From assembly GCA_039105265.1 (NCBI GenBank), contig JAPFFF010000010.1:2542001-2606000 (forward strand): a stretch of 64,000 nt of DNA, read 5' to 3'. Position numbers and translations under genes: made by a program. Positions 32,401-39,893 of this stretch are shown here, piece by piece. The notes below the pieces were generated by a model that had not been told where the DNA came from, made no database searches, and saw only the letters and a list, made by a program, of their open reading frames with translations. Source of the DNA: Tritrichomonas musculus. Lineage: Eukaryota; Parabasalia; Tritrichomonadida; Tritrichomonadidae. How positions within the stretch are numbered: the first letter of the stretch is position 1; each line of letters opens with the position of its first letter.

Positions 32401-33245
32401 ACAAAATTTATTCCAAAGAGTCTATTTCATTTCCCCTGATGGTAACGACTGCCCGAAGTCTTAATATTGTTGAAATGGTGCCAATTAATGAATCACTCAA
32501 TAATTATAAGTATCAGTTTAATGAGAAAGATGGCATTAATCCAAATATAAGAGAATTAATGGGACTGTGCTCTGCCAATATTCATATCCTCTCAGATAGA
32601 GACGATGATCATGTAAGGTACAAATTGGTCACTCCAGATGAATTTAATAAAAAGTCGCAAAATAAAAAATGCGAAGAAGAAGAAAATGATTTATATTATT
32701 CAAATAGTTATTTCGAGGACAAAGAAGATTTGCCTTATAGACATATTCAACTTGAATCAATCGAAGAGAAAACATATTTGGAGCAATACCCTAATTTCCC
32801 TTTGATACAAAAGCTGGAACATCATAAAGATCAGATATTTATTGGGAAAATGGAAATGATAAGAGAAGATCTTGACCTAGGATGGAATGATTGGACTTTT
32901 GAAGCTTGGCAAGCATTTTTATATTGCTTTAATGATAGAATGTCAGATATTCATATTCATTTTGATCCGACAAAAGACTACAAAAATGTAGTATGCCCAG
33001 AAAGCATTGATAATGCAGTAAAAATTGTCATGAAATTCTATCCTATTCAACGAATTACAAATTTTTGGGAAAATAAAGAAAAAATCGAGAGATTTGTTGG
33101 AGAAAATAGAATTTTCCTCAAACAAATATTTCGTGCTTTCATTATTGCCTTCGATGATGCTGATAGAATTGTTACATCAATTCACATGTTCACTGAAACA
33201 TATGAAGAACGTTCACCAGAAACATTAAAACTTATTTTCGAGTAA
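29439..33245 (+). CDS. Large protein with N-terminal caspase-fold (clan CD) peptidase domain
   Basis: The 1268-residue protein opens with a domain bearing the clan CD signature. A hydrophobic strand leads into the catalytic His (VLLLDDHGS, H130), a second strand into the catalytic Cys (FLLLNDSCFSGSM, C163), and a later strand IEIITSTD (350-357) is followed by RCLSFASIRVN and GSPAMSSFIKEIF. DHGS and DSCFSGSM resemble legumain/GPI8 (C13) more than metacaspases. Between C163 and the strand at 350 sits an insertion of about 180 helical residues. Residues 400-1268 are mainly helical and unrecognised. There is no signal peptide, so it is probably cytosolic. The last codons take part in an inverted duplication at the edge of the Polinton piece, so the native C-terminus may have been altered. 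Confidence 0.7.
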   Translation: MQIQFNPTDYFFIHIIGSKPDENKNTNKVDGYYQITNGILVNFFATQFLSLRPKNVKIFAYGNKQMYNKFIYTNNKCYFQLDLHNFFQIDVSQSQIDFEYFTKFEVVVNRIEQILSNNRNKTIVLLLDDHGSVCYFSKIGYFNLYKIIMQYPKNRFLLLNDSCFSGSMIELIKGYNTIYKSKIENEIKEELDLQVLFSFLKLIHYALSKTKIDEIFNKLGKLIDFYQGINFSDEKMLEKVLCINNLSDKDLELPVDKRVTSFSAELNELGFSKIRDIIDFQNIFGSVYSVQSDCDDKIKYERSKNIFVKSNLDFIEKLSNKNIELFIEALEGLYNSDEVIDFEFNPHPNIEIITSTDHNHRCLSFASIRVNKVTKVYPGSPAMSSFIKEIFLKSDKKPLNFDDIKNEISELDGKYILFPGCISQNTRGEHKKRRWTHLFPKHYKLSENNYSYSFHLNRDVRLRVASLRAISFLTVKALKETADFLNQEAGLYELNSCNDNIADILAIVAILRNYDDVESIITNYIIENHIFDSADQLGIQMLRNIINISFSISNSPIKTAADILSCLQIAIRYEIFQSLISQSTINQQNIFLNDEISKFRKQKNDICNNDEIDSIILSLSNNKALDFINDIERSVFSLLNPNCVFFAFYVTESLNKDINQTNITKSASFIPFIQDDPHYNSFQQNETNKIESAKCCILSYVKSSLAHLDSICDLQIKNDIMRYVSQQLQYLSSISLTKILLEKFDDEKCNQFLDNIINPIEEVINNIDVSTFFIPCILASIPIKMIIYALYIAISDDKNNSYAETINFLTNIKNSNFDKNSCEQIIDFAKFALMNHVAVKNIQKYKEGITEMKKDIKNKIRESVNKVVKLINVSKIRARENIARRIPIDSLLSQINEYSEFLNQINDNIYKNKFHKYLYSSISDILSHYEQIQKDTIIKIPTKGFKINELDANTSLLIKNAANELYTISNLLSISDDSMNDSNAILSNKIYSKESISFPLMVTTARSLNIVEMVPINESLNNYKYQFNEKDGINPNIRELMGLCSANIHILSDRDDDHVRYKLVTPDEFNKKSQNKKCEEEENDLYYSNSYFEDKEDLPYRHIQLESIEEKTYLEQYPNFPLIQKLEHHKDQIFIGKMEMIREDLDLGWNDWTFEAWQAFLYCFNDRMSDIHIHFDPTKDYKNVVCPESIDNAVKIVMKFYPIQRITNFWENKEKIERFVGENRIFLKQIFRAFIIAFDDADRIVTSIHMFTETYEERSPETLKLIFE

Positions 33246-33357
33246 ACACATTTCATAAAACCAGTAAAAATATTTTTTTTATATAAAACTTATATAATAT
33301 ATACTCGAAAATAAGTTTTAATGTCTCTGGTGAACGTTCTTTATATAAAACTTATAT
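33206..33357. repeat. Inverted duplication of the gene 3' end plus an 18-bp direct repeat
   Basis: Bases 33206-33244, the last codons and stop of the caspase-like gene, recur in reverse complement at 33302-33340 with one mismatch over 39 bases. In addition, TTTATATAAAACTTATAT occurs at 33278-33295 and again at 33340-33357. The Polinton-derived DNA starts directly after. This looks like a template-switching junction. Confidence 0.9.
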
Positions 33358-33434
33358 GTTCTCGTTAAATATCTTGTAGTCATCTTCCTTCCAGACCCTA
33401 TCTTCATTCATTCCTGCTTCAGATATGATTCCTA

Positions 33435-34985
33435 TTGCACCTTCTGGTGAACGAGAACATAGATAGCATAGAAGGATGCAGGAAAGGCGAGAATGAATTC
33501 GATATGTGGCTTTATTGTTCATTCTACTGCAAGCAAGATGTCAACATCTTACGTCAAGGCTTCAACAAGTTCCGTAACGACTTCAAGAAAGAATTCAATA
33601 TCGACCCGTTCGAGTTCGTTAGTATCTCATCACTGGCCAATGAAGTCTTCAACAGGCGTGTATACTATCCCAATAAGAACCTGTACAAAGTCGGTGGAAT
33701 AGTCAGAAAGTTTTGCTCTCAAGCTGTTTATGGTGGAAGATGTATGACTGCATACAATAAGAAATGGCACACAACGAAACCATTAAGTGACTTCGATGCT
33801 GTCAGTTTATACCCTAGTGCAATGGCTGAATGTTATACCGTTGAAGGTCTACCAGAAGTAATACCAGAGGATAAGCTTAATATGGAATTCTTATCGAGGC
33901 AGGGAGCGTACATAGTAGAAATCAGAATAACTAAAGTGAATAAACATTATGCATTCCCATTAATAGTCAGAAAGACACCTGATGGACTAAACCTGAATGA
34001 AGACAAGTTAGAGCCTGATGAAAACCTTACTATGGTTGTAGATAATATCATGTTAGAGGACCTTATAGAGTTCCAGAAGATAGAATTCGAGTTCGTTCGC
34101 GGTTACTACTGGGCAGGAAAGAGAGATTACAGCATCCAGAAAGTAATCAAAGAGATATTCAATAAGAGGCTTGAATACAAACAACAAGGCAATCCATTAC
34201 AGAACATCTATAAGTTAATCATGAATTCTTGCTATGGAAAGACAATACAGAAACCAATAGAGTTCGAGCATAGATACGTCCGTGAAGGAGATGATTTCGA
34301 TAAATTCTGGATGAGGCATTATACGAGCATCATAGAAGCAACGAAGCTAAACAATAGTGACATATACGACATAAAGGTACGTAAACCAATCGATAAAGAC
34401 TTCAACTTCAGCCTGTTAGGAATCCAGATATTGAGCATGTCCAAGAGAATAATGAATCGTGTAATGTGCCTTGCATACGATATTGGCTGTCATATCTACT
34501 ACCAAGATACAGATTCAATGCACATTGAAGTAGAAGACTTAAGCAGGCTTACTGCTGCATTCAAAGAGAAATATGGCCGAGAGCTTATCGGTTCCCAGCT
34601 GGGGCAATTCCATTCAGATTTTCCGACAATAAATGGTCATGATGAAATACCTAAGGCCGTAGAATCAATGTTCCTCATGAAGAAACTCTACATCGATAAG
34701 CTTACAGATTCTACAGGGCAGATAGATTATATGATACGCGGTAAAGGGCTAACATGGAATTCTATTAAGCATGCCTGTGAGACTAAGTTTGGTGGTGACT
34801 ATATGGCTCTATATAAGCACATGTATGAAGGCAATGAACAAACCTTTGATTTAACCAAAGGCCAGCCATGCTTCAAGATGAATGCAGACTTTACAGTAAG
34901 CACAGTGAAAGCATTCCTAAGAAAGACAAAAACAATTTACCAGGAAGGTAACAGGGATGAATACTTTCACTACGCTGCTATATAG
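33435..34985 (+). CDS. Protein-primed family B DNA polymerase (Polinton), partial
   Basis: The frame of about 516 codons covers the last exonuclease motif (YCKQDV) and the palm: motif A around FDAVSLYPSAM, motif B KLIMNSCYGK, and motif C YQDTDSM. These are the marks of family B polymerases of the Polinton/adenovirus type, which copy the element from a protein primer. The N-terminal part is missing, in line with truncation of the element at its left edge. The frame converges with the integrase gene, and the two ends overlap by eight bases. Confidence 0.85.
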   Translation: MHLLVNENIDSIEGCRKGENEFDMWLYCSFYCKQDVNILRQGFNKFRNDFKKEFNIDPFEFVSISSLANEVFNRRVYYPNKNLYKVGGIVRKFCSQAVYGGRCMTAYNKKWHTTKPLSDFDAVSLYPSAMAECYTVEGLPEVIPEDKLNMEFLSRQGAYIVEIRITKVNKHYAFPLIVRKTPDGLNLNEDKLEPDENLTMVVDNIMLEDLIEFQKIEFEFVRGYYWAGKRDYSIQKVIKEIFNKRLEYKQQGNPLQNIYKLIMNSCYGKTIQKPIEFEHRYVREGDDFDKFWMRHYTSIIEATKLNNSDIYDIKVRKPIDKDFNFSLLGIQILSMSKRIMNRVMCLAYDIGCHIYYQDTDSMHIEVEDLSRLTAAFKEKYGRELIGSQLGQFHSDFPTINGHDEIPKAVESMFLMKKLYIDKLTDSTGQIDYMIRGKGLTWNSIKHACETKFGGDYMALYKHMYEGNEQTFDLTKGQPCFKMNADFTVSTVKAFLRKTKTIYQEGNRDEYFHYAAI

Positions 34986-36528
34986 GCTGCAGCTTCCACC
35001 TAGGCACACTCTGTAGTTCATCGTTGTAATTATTTTTGACCACGTATAAGCCTTCAGTGAATGCAATCACTTCATTGTCACCCGGCTGTACAATACTGCG
35101 CCTTTTATTCATTGTATCTTTTTCGTTGTAGACCTTTACTTTTGTTCCATTAGGGATATAAAAGTTTGGTCTTGCACGAATCATGTAATTCTCTTGTGCT
35201 ATACGTCTTACAATTAAGTCTTCCAGTTCGATATCTGAATGAGCTTGAGCAGGGCTTACAGGGAATCCCGCATATTTACTTAATGTGCTATGAGGAGCGT
35301 TATTGTATTGTGATACAAGCATTTCCATTATCTCTGGTGTTATTACATCAACTTCCATGTTGTATGCCATATCCCTTAATGTTCTTATCACTCTATCCAT
35401 AATGGCAAGTGCACCGTGAAGCGGTTCGGTTTTATCATTAAGCTTCCTTTTTGTCTTCATGAATGGCGGATACTGAACCTTTTTCTGCCTAGGAACCGGC
35501 CAATAATCGACAATATTATGTTTATCATAAAAGCCTGTCGCTGCGGGAGACCAGAAACTTTTCTCTGAATCGCCGTATAAGTGCCTGATAATAATACCCT
35601 GCTGATAGAACCTTTCCATTGCTAATATGAAAGAACGTGACGATTTCACATTTACTTTCCCATACGAGTTCGTAGCGGCATTAATAACCTTATTCATAAG
35701 TTGTGCGTACAGGAAACGAGTATTAATGTTTATCGCTAACAAATAACAAAATGTAGCCTTTTCGTTGCTGGAGGGAATAATTCCTCTATCCTCGAACATT
35801 ATATCGATGATATAGGAATGACGCGCTCCTGTTTTATGTAGTTGGTAACATTTTCGATTTCGCTTCAATGGAAAAGATGTAGTGAAAGCTGTTTTGTTTA
35901 TGTTTAATGTACCAAACTGTTGCTTTAGTGATTCTGCTTTTTGTTTACTCTTAAACCCTATTACTGTGCCTGGAGTGAATCTATACTGTTGCGGTAAATC
36001 TCTATATTGTCTTGCTGCAAAGTTAAATATACCAGATACATAATCTTCTCCAACAGATTCCAATCGTATGGCCGTCATGATCTTTATTATTTCCATTATT
36101 GCCTCTGGTGGTATCTTATTGTTCGTTGCAGTATTTATATCTGCTATAAGTGCTTGCCTGGTAGTAGGCCGTGCTATTTTACTTAAACTGCTTCTTAACA
36201 GAATCATTAGACGATTATATTCGATTATAGTTAATGCGGGAGCAATGGCTTTTATTAGCTCGAACAATCTATCTGAAAGTTCCATTATGAGCTCGTTCTC
36301 GTCATCCAATTCTGTATTATCAATATAGTTATACATTTGATACGCCTTAGATATCTTCAATCCCTTAGCTGTCCCTATCATGTCTTCATCTTGCTCCTCT
36401 AGTGATTCCCTTCCAGACTCAGCTGTTTCTTTATAGAACATTTCAGCATCGTAAAAGAAACTTTTTTCCGCATGGAAAAGAGCATGACCGAAGGATTTGC
36501 GACTGCAAGGAGCATGACCGAAAACCAT
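34978..36528 (-). CDS. Polinton integrase (retroviral-type DDE)
   Basis: The 516-residue frame contains a central catalytic core with the order of acidic residues expected for rve-type integrases (YIIDIMFED and then RHLYGDSEKSFWSP). A family-typical stretch on target choice and partner binding follows (NAPHSTLSKYAGFPV). It would insert the element into the genome. The N-terminal region is long and helical. The frame appears whole. Confidence 0.75.
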   Translation of the reverse strand: MVFGHAPCSRKSFGHALFHAEKSFFYDAEMFYKETAESGRESLEEQDEDMIGTAKGLKISKAYQMYNYIDNTELDDENELIMELSDRLFELIKAIAPALTIIEYNRLMILLRSSLSKIARPTTRQALIADINTATNNKIPPEAIMEIIKIMTAIRLESVGEDYVSGIFNFAARQYRDLPQQYRFTPGTVIGFKSKQKAESLKQQFGTLNINKTAFTTSFPLKRNRKCYQLHKTGARHSYIIDIMFEDRGIIPSSNEKATFCYLLAININTRFLYAQLMNKVINAATNSYGKVNVKSSRSFILAMERFYQQGIIIRHLYGDSEKSFWSPAATGFYDKHNIVDYWPVPRQKKVQYPPFMKTKRKLNDKTEPLHGALAIMDRVIRTLRDMAYNMEVDVITPEIMEMLVSQYNNAPHSTLSKYAGFPVSPAQAHSDIELEDLIVRRIAQENYMIRARPNFYIPNGTKVKVYNEKDTMNKRRSIVQPGDNEVIAFTEGLYVVKNNYNDELQSVPRWKLQPI

Positions 36529-36738
36529 TTAGCAACAAGAAAGCCATACCAGAAAAAAACTTTTGCTACAGATACATTAGCGAGAATTAACTGGAGATTA
36601 AAGTATTATCGTAGAGTTCTCAATAATGCTGATAACCGAAAGGATGAACGGTACATAGAGAAGATACAAAAGAAGTATGACAGAGACATGAGAGTAAGAA
36701 GCTTACTGAAAAAAGCTGTAAGCCACTTGTATGAGTAA
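36472..36738 (+). CDS. Small basic protein of the Polinton fragment
   Basis: The 88-residue frame is rich in Arg and Lys, with a helical C-terminal half (KYYRRVLNNADNRKDERYIE and following). It diverges from the integrase gene and overlaps its first codons by 57 bases. Function unknown; a DNA-binding structural role is a guess. Confidence 0.4.
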   Translation: MEKSMTEGFATARSMTENHLATRKPYQKKTFATDTLARINWRLKYYRRVLNNADNRKDERYIEKIQKKYDRDMRVRSLLKKAVSHLYE

Positions 36739-37072
36739 TTATTTTTGGCCTTTCATTTTTCCCGAAATGGTCCCGTCAGAAATAGACGGCGACATTGAAG
36801 TGACAAAAAATGATGTTGTCGTGAAATTGAATGAAACGTAAATGTCCTGAGTGAAAAGTTCGTTGTTAATAAAAAATAGGTGTTTTTAACGAAAGCATAG
36901 TGCGGGCAGTAGAGTATCTGGGAAGGTATGCAAAAACACGAATTTTACAACTGTGACGAAAAAACGAATGGGCTACGGGGTTTGGAGGGATGTTTGGCTG
37001 TAAGCCAGACATCACTCCAAATACTATTGATGTCTTATCAAATTAATAAAAATCGAATATTTTTATTGAAAG

Positions 37073-37554
37073 TAGACTTGTTATTCTCCTATTCTCGAGA
37101 TCGATAATTGATTGACTTTTTGATATCGATACATAAATATACACAGATTCTGGAGATCGATTTCAGAGATCGAGAATTTTTTTTCTCGGCTTTTGATATC
37201 AGAATTTTCAATTAAACTTTTTGATAAATATATGATCGTAATTTAATCTCAAATATTTACAAAAAAAAAAAGAATGTATTTTTTGGTTTTAATCTTAAAA
37301 TAAACATCAATAAATTATATTATATATTTTTAAATATTATAAAATCACAAATACCAATTATAAAAAAAGATAAATCAGTTTGAGATCTCGAGATCTCGGT
37401 AATTGATATCAAGTTTACAATTATTTTCATATCACATTTCTTATCTGATATCTTGATAATCGATAATCTCGATATCAGATTTTTAAACTGATAATCGAGT
37501 ATCAGATGTAAAAAAGTGACGTTTTTGATATCGATTCTCAAAATAACAAGTCTA
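37073..37554. mobile_element. MITE with 8-bp target duplication (hAT-like)
   Basis: A 482-bp element has perfect 13-bp terminal inverted repeats TAGACTTGTTATT. It is flanked by the 8-bp duplication ATTGAAAG at 37065-37072 and 37555-37562. An 8-bp duplication is the hallmark of hAT elements. The inside is full of short palindromes such as GATATCGAT, ATCGAT and CTCGAGAT. There is no transposase; the frame at 37320-37571 is a by-product. It lies just outside the Polinton fragment. Confidence 0.85.
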
Positions 37555-37857
37555 ATTGAAAGTAAAGCCATTTTTTTATTTTAAAGAAATTCGGAAACAA
37601 AGTTTATGATCAATGTCTCTCCAAAAACTTAGTATTTGAATAGAAATATTCGTTCTTCTTCTTCTTCTATGATAGAATTAAAAAAGGAACTATTTTAATT
37701 GCTTCATTAACTTTCATTTTTATCATATCAGTATTTTTTTCAATTTTTTTGAATTCATCAAAATTATTGCAACTCTCAAAATAGATCGAAAGATTGGCGG
37801 TCTTAAAAAATGACTGGAAAAAGTTCTTTACTAGTCAAAAAATATTAATTCAAATAT

Positions 37858-39438
37858 TTGAATGAGCATTCAAAATTTACAGAAAAATTTTCACTCTTTT
37901 TAATCACTTTTCTACCAATGATACTAGCATTTACATTTTTGTCATCAATGATTATTAACATAACTCAAAAATACCAAACTATGTCTGGATTTTCTGCTTC
38001 CGATGCATGGATTCCAAATAATATTGGCAAATATTGGAATGAAAGCGAAAAAGAAAGCATAGCTGAGCTTTTATTTTCTACTGAAATAAAAGACCATCAA
38101 CCCAAAGGGATTGGATTATCAATGTGGCGTTTTGATATTGGAGGTTGTACTGCAGATCAAGGTGATTCCAGCGACATACAAGATATTAATCGCCGAGCTG
38201 AATGTTTCTTTAACGAAAGGTTACAATATGACTTTGAAAGCAAGCATATTGGTCAGAAATATTTCCTTGAAAAAGCATATAATTACGGATGCAGAATTTT
38301 TGTATTATTTAGCAACTCTCCGCCAGTTTATTACACGTACAATGGAAAAGGTTACTCCAACAAGGGTGCCTATTCCAATCTCAAGCCAGAATATTACCAA
38401 TCATTTGCTCAATATTTAGCAGATTCAGCATATTACTTTGAGAAACGAAAAGGGATCCCGATTTCATTCATCAGTCCAGTCAATGAACCACAATGGAACT
38501 GGGACGGACCTACACAAGAAGGAACAGCTTGGCAGAACTATGAAATTGCAACCCTTGTTCGAGAACTAAACACAGCTATTGAAAATCGACGGTTAGAAAC
38601 GAAAATTTTGATTGCTGAAGCAGGAGACTGGACATACACGTATGATTATGTTAAGGAAGAAAACCGAAGTCAGGTCATGGACAACTTTTTCAATCCAACG
38701 TTTCACAACGGTTACAATTATGTTGGAAATCTGACAAAAGTTGCCAAGACGATTGGTGGCCACAGCTACTGGACAGACACCAAATGGGACACTTTAGTGT
38801 CGACAAGAGAAAAGATTCACAAGAAAGCTGCAGAGCTCGGATTGTCAGTTTTTCAAACTGAGTGGAGCATGCTTAGCAGCAGTTATGACAAGGATGAATT
38901 CCCTGGATTTGACAAGGCCACTGAAATTGACGTTGCTTTGTATATGACAAAAGTCATCCATAACGATTTAACGGTCGCCAACGCAGAGTCATGGAGTTAT
39001 TGGACTTCCGTTGATTACGCTGACGATAAAGGCCGATATCACCTCGTGAGACTAATACTCGACCAATCTGGAGATATCAAAATTTCTGGTTCTCATGTCG
39101 CCTCTAAAACACTATGGGCATTGGGGCAGTTTTCAAGATTCGTGCTGCCTGGCTATCGGAGAGTTGACGCTAAATTGGATGACGCTAACAAACACTTCTT
39201 CGGAAGCGCTTACGTCGATAAGGATGAAACTATGCTTGTGATTGTTATCTCTAACTGTAAAGATGCCGAGAAAACTGTGGATTTGAAATTGTTGGGAATT
39301 GAAGGAAGGAAGGTTAAGTCTGTGAAATGCTACACAACTTCTGAAAATGAAAATCTTTTTGAAAGGGATGTTGAAAAAACTGATGAGGTTGTAATTAAAG
39401 GAAAATCAATAGATACATTCGTTTTTGAGTTTGAGTAA
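37858..39438 (+). CDS. GH30-type glycoside hydrolase (endo-beta-1,6-galactanase-like), membrane-anchored
   Basis: The 526-residue enzyme matches glycoside hydrolase family 30. It has a TIM-barrel opening GFSASDAW, a glycine/aspartate stretch GLSMWRFDIGGC, the acid/base glutamate in SPVNEPQW (E210), the nucleophile in VFQTEWSML (E335), and a C-terminal beta-sandwich. It most resembles bacterial and fungal endo-beta-1,6-galactanases. The N-terminus (about 14-37, FLITFLPMILAFTFLSSMII) is one hydrophobic helix, a signal anchor or uncleaved signal peptide, so the enzyme should face the outside or a lysosome-like compartment. The coding part is less AT-rich than its spacers. The bacterial relationship suggests lateral transfer. 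GGAAAAAGTTC lies about 40 bp upstream. Confidence 0.9.
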   Translation: MNEHSKFTEKFSLFLITFLPMILAFTFLSSMIINITQKYQTMSGFSASDAWIPNNIGKYWNESEKESIAELLFSTEIKDHQPKGIGLSMWRFDIGGCTADQGDSSDIQDINRRAECFFNERLQYDFESKHIGQKYFLEKAYNYGCRIFVLFSNSPPVYYTYNGKGYSNKGAYSNLKPEYYQSFAQYLADSAYYFEKRKGIPISFISPVNEPQWNWDGPTQEGTAWQNYEIATLVRELNTAIENRRLETKILIAEAGDWTYTYDYVKEENRSQVMDNFFNPTFHNGYNYVGNLTKVAKTIGGHSYWTDTKWDTLVSTREKIHKKAAELGLSVFQTEWSMLSSSYDKDEFPGFDKATEIDVALYMTKVIHNDLTVANAESWSYWTSVDYADDKGRYHLVRLILDQSGDIKISGSHVASKTLWALGQFSRFVLPGYRRVDAKLDDANKHFFGSAYVDKDETMLVIVISNCKDAEKTVDLKLLGIEGRKVKSVKCYTTSENENLFERDVEKTDEVVIKGKSIDTFVFEFE

Positions 39439-39507
39439 ATAAATAAAAAAAAGACGTCTTTTTTTATTTTTATCAGGGATAATTTTTTATTTATTTAAAA
39501 AAATAAA

Positions 39508-39611
39508 TGAAGTAGCTTTTTGAAAGGCGCAGTCTTTCAAAAAGCTACTTCAATTATTTTAGTTATATGTTTTACAACTTTTTGAGTGTTTCATTAACTC
39601 AAAAAGTTGTA
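39508..39611. terminator. Two adjacent perfect hairpins downstream of the GH30 gene
   Basis: Arms 39508-39526 and 39534-39552 form a 19-bp stem with a 7-base loop. Arms 39573-39587 and 39597-39611 form a 15-bp stem with a 9-base loop. Both stems contain CTTTTTGA paired with TCAAAAAG. Position, 70-170 bp after the stop codon, suggests a role in 3' end formation, but insertion debris is also possible. Confidence 0.5.
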
Positions 39612-39746
39612 CCTAGAGAATTTTTTTTTCCCCATCAAAAACTTATTAAAATGTGACATTAGTACCAAAAAATATTTATACAGAGATAACTATATTTGTA
39701 TAAGATTTTGTAAATACACAAAATGAATTTTTTTTGAGTAAAAAAA

Positions 39747-39860
39747 TTATTATCATATAATATTATCGATATTCTTAATGAATTTGAAAATAATGAAAAC
39801 AATGAAGATTTATGCGATGAATCAATTGAAAACATAAAATGCTTCATTAACATTGAATAA
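39747..39860 (+). pseudogene. C-terminal relic of a host gene family
   Basis: The short + strand frame ends NNEDLCDESIENIKCF plus a few residues and a stop. It closely resembles the C-terminus of the - strand frame at 40270-40740 (LNDQLCDASIENVISF), starting from a shared LLxYxIIxIL segment. So a relic of the same gene family lies 34 bp outside the inverted-repeat element that contains the longer copy. No start or upstream part is visible. Confidence 0.5.
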
Positions 39861-39893
39861 GGAAAAATGATTAATAAAAGATATTTAAATATA

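Larger units (their letters stand above)
33358..37040. mobile_element. Polinton/Maverick fragment (polymerase and integrase end)
   Basis: The piece of about 3.7 kb carries a family B DNA polymerase (+ strand), a retroviral-type integrase (- strand), and a small basic frame (+ strand). It is less AT-rich than the host genes. Whole Polintons are usually 15-20 kb or more with capsid, ATPase and protease genes, which are absent here, so it is a truncated fossil. The left edge is broken; the integrase frame looks whole. The good state of the frames suggests a fairly young loss. I could not identify terminal inverted repeats; the right limit is placed by the change in composition. Confidence 0.8.
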
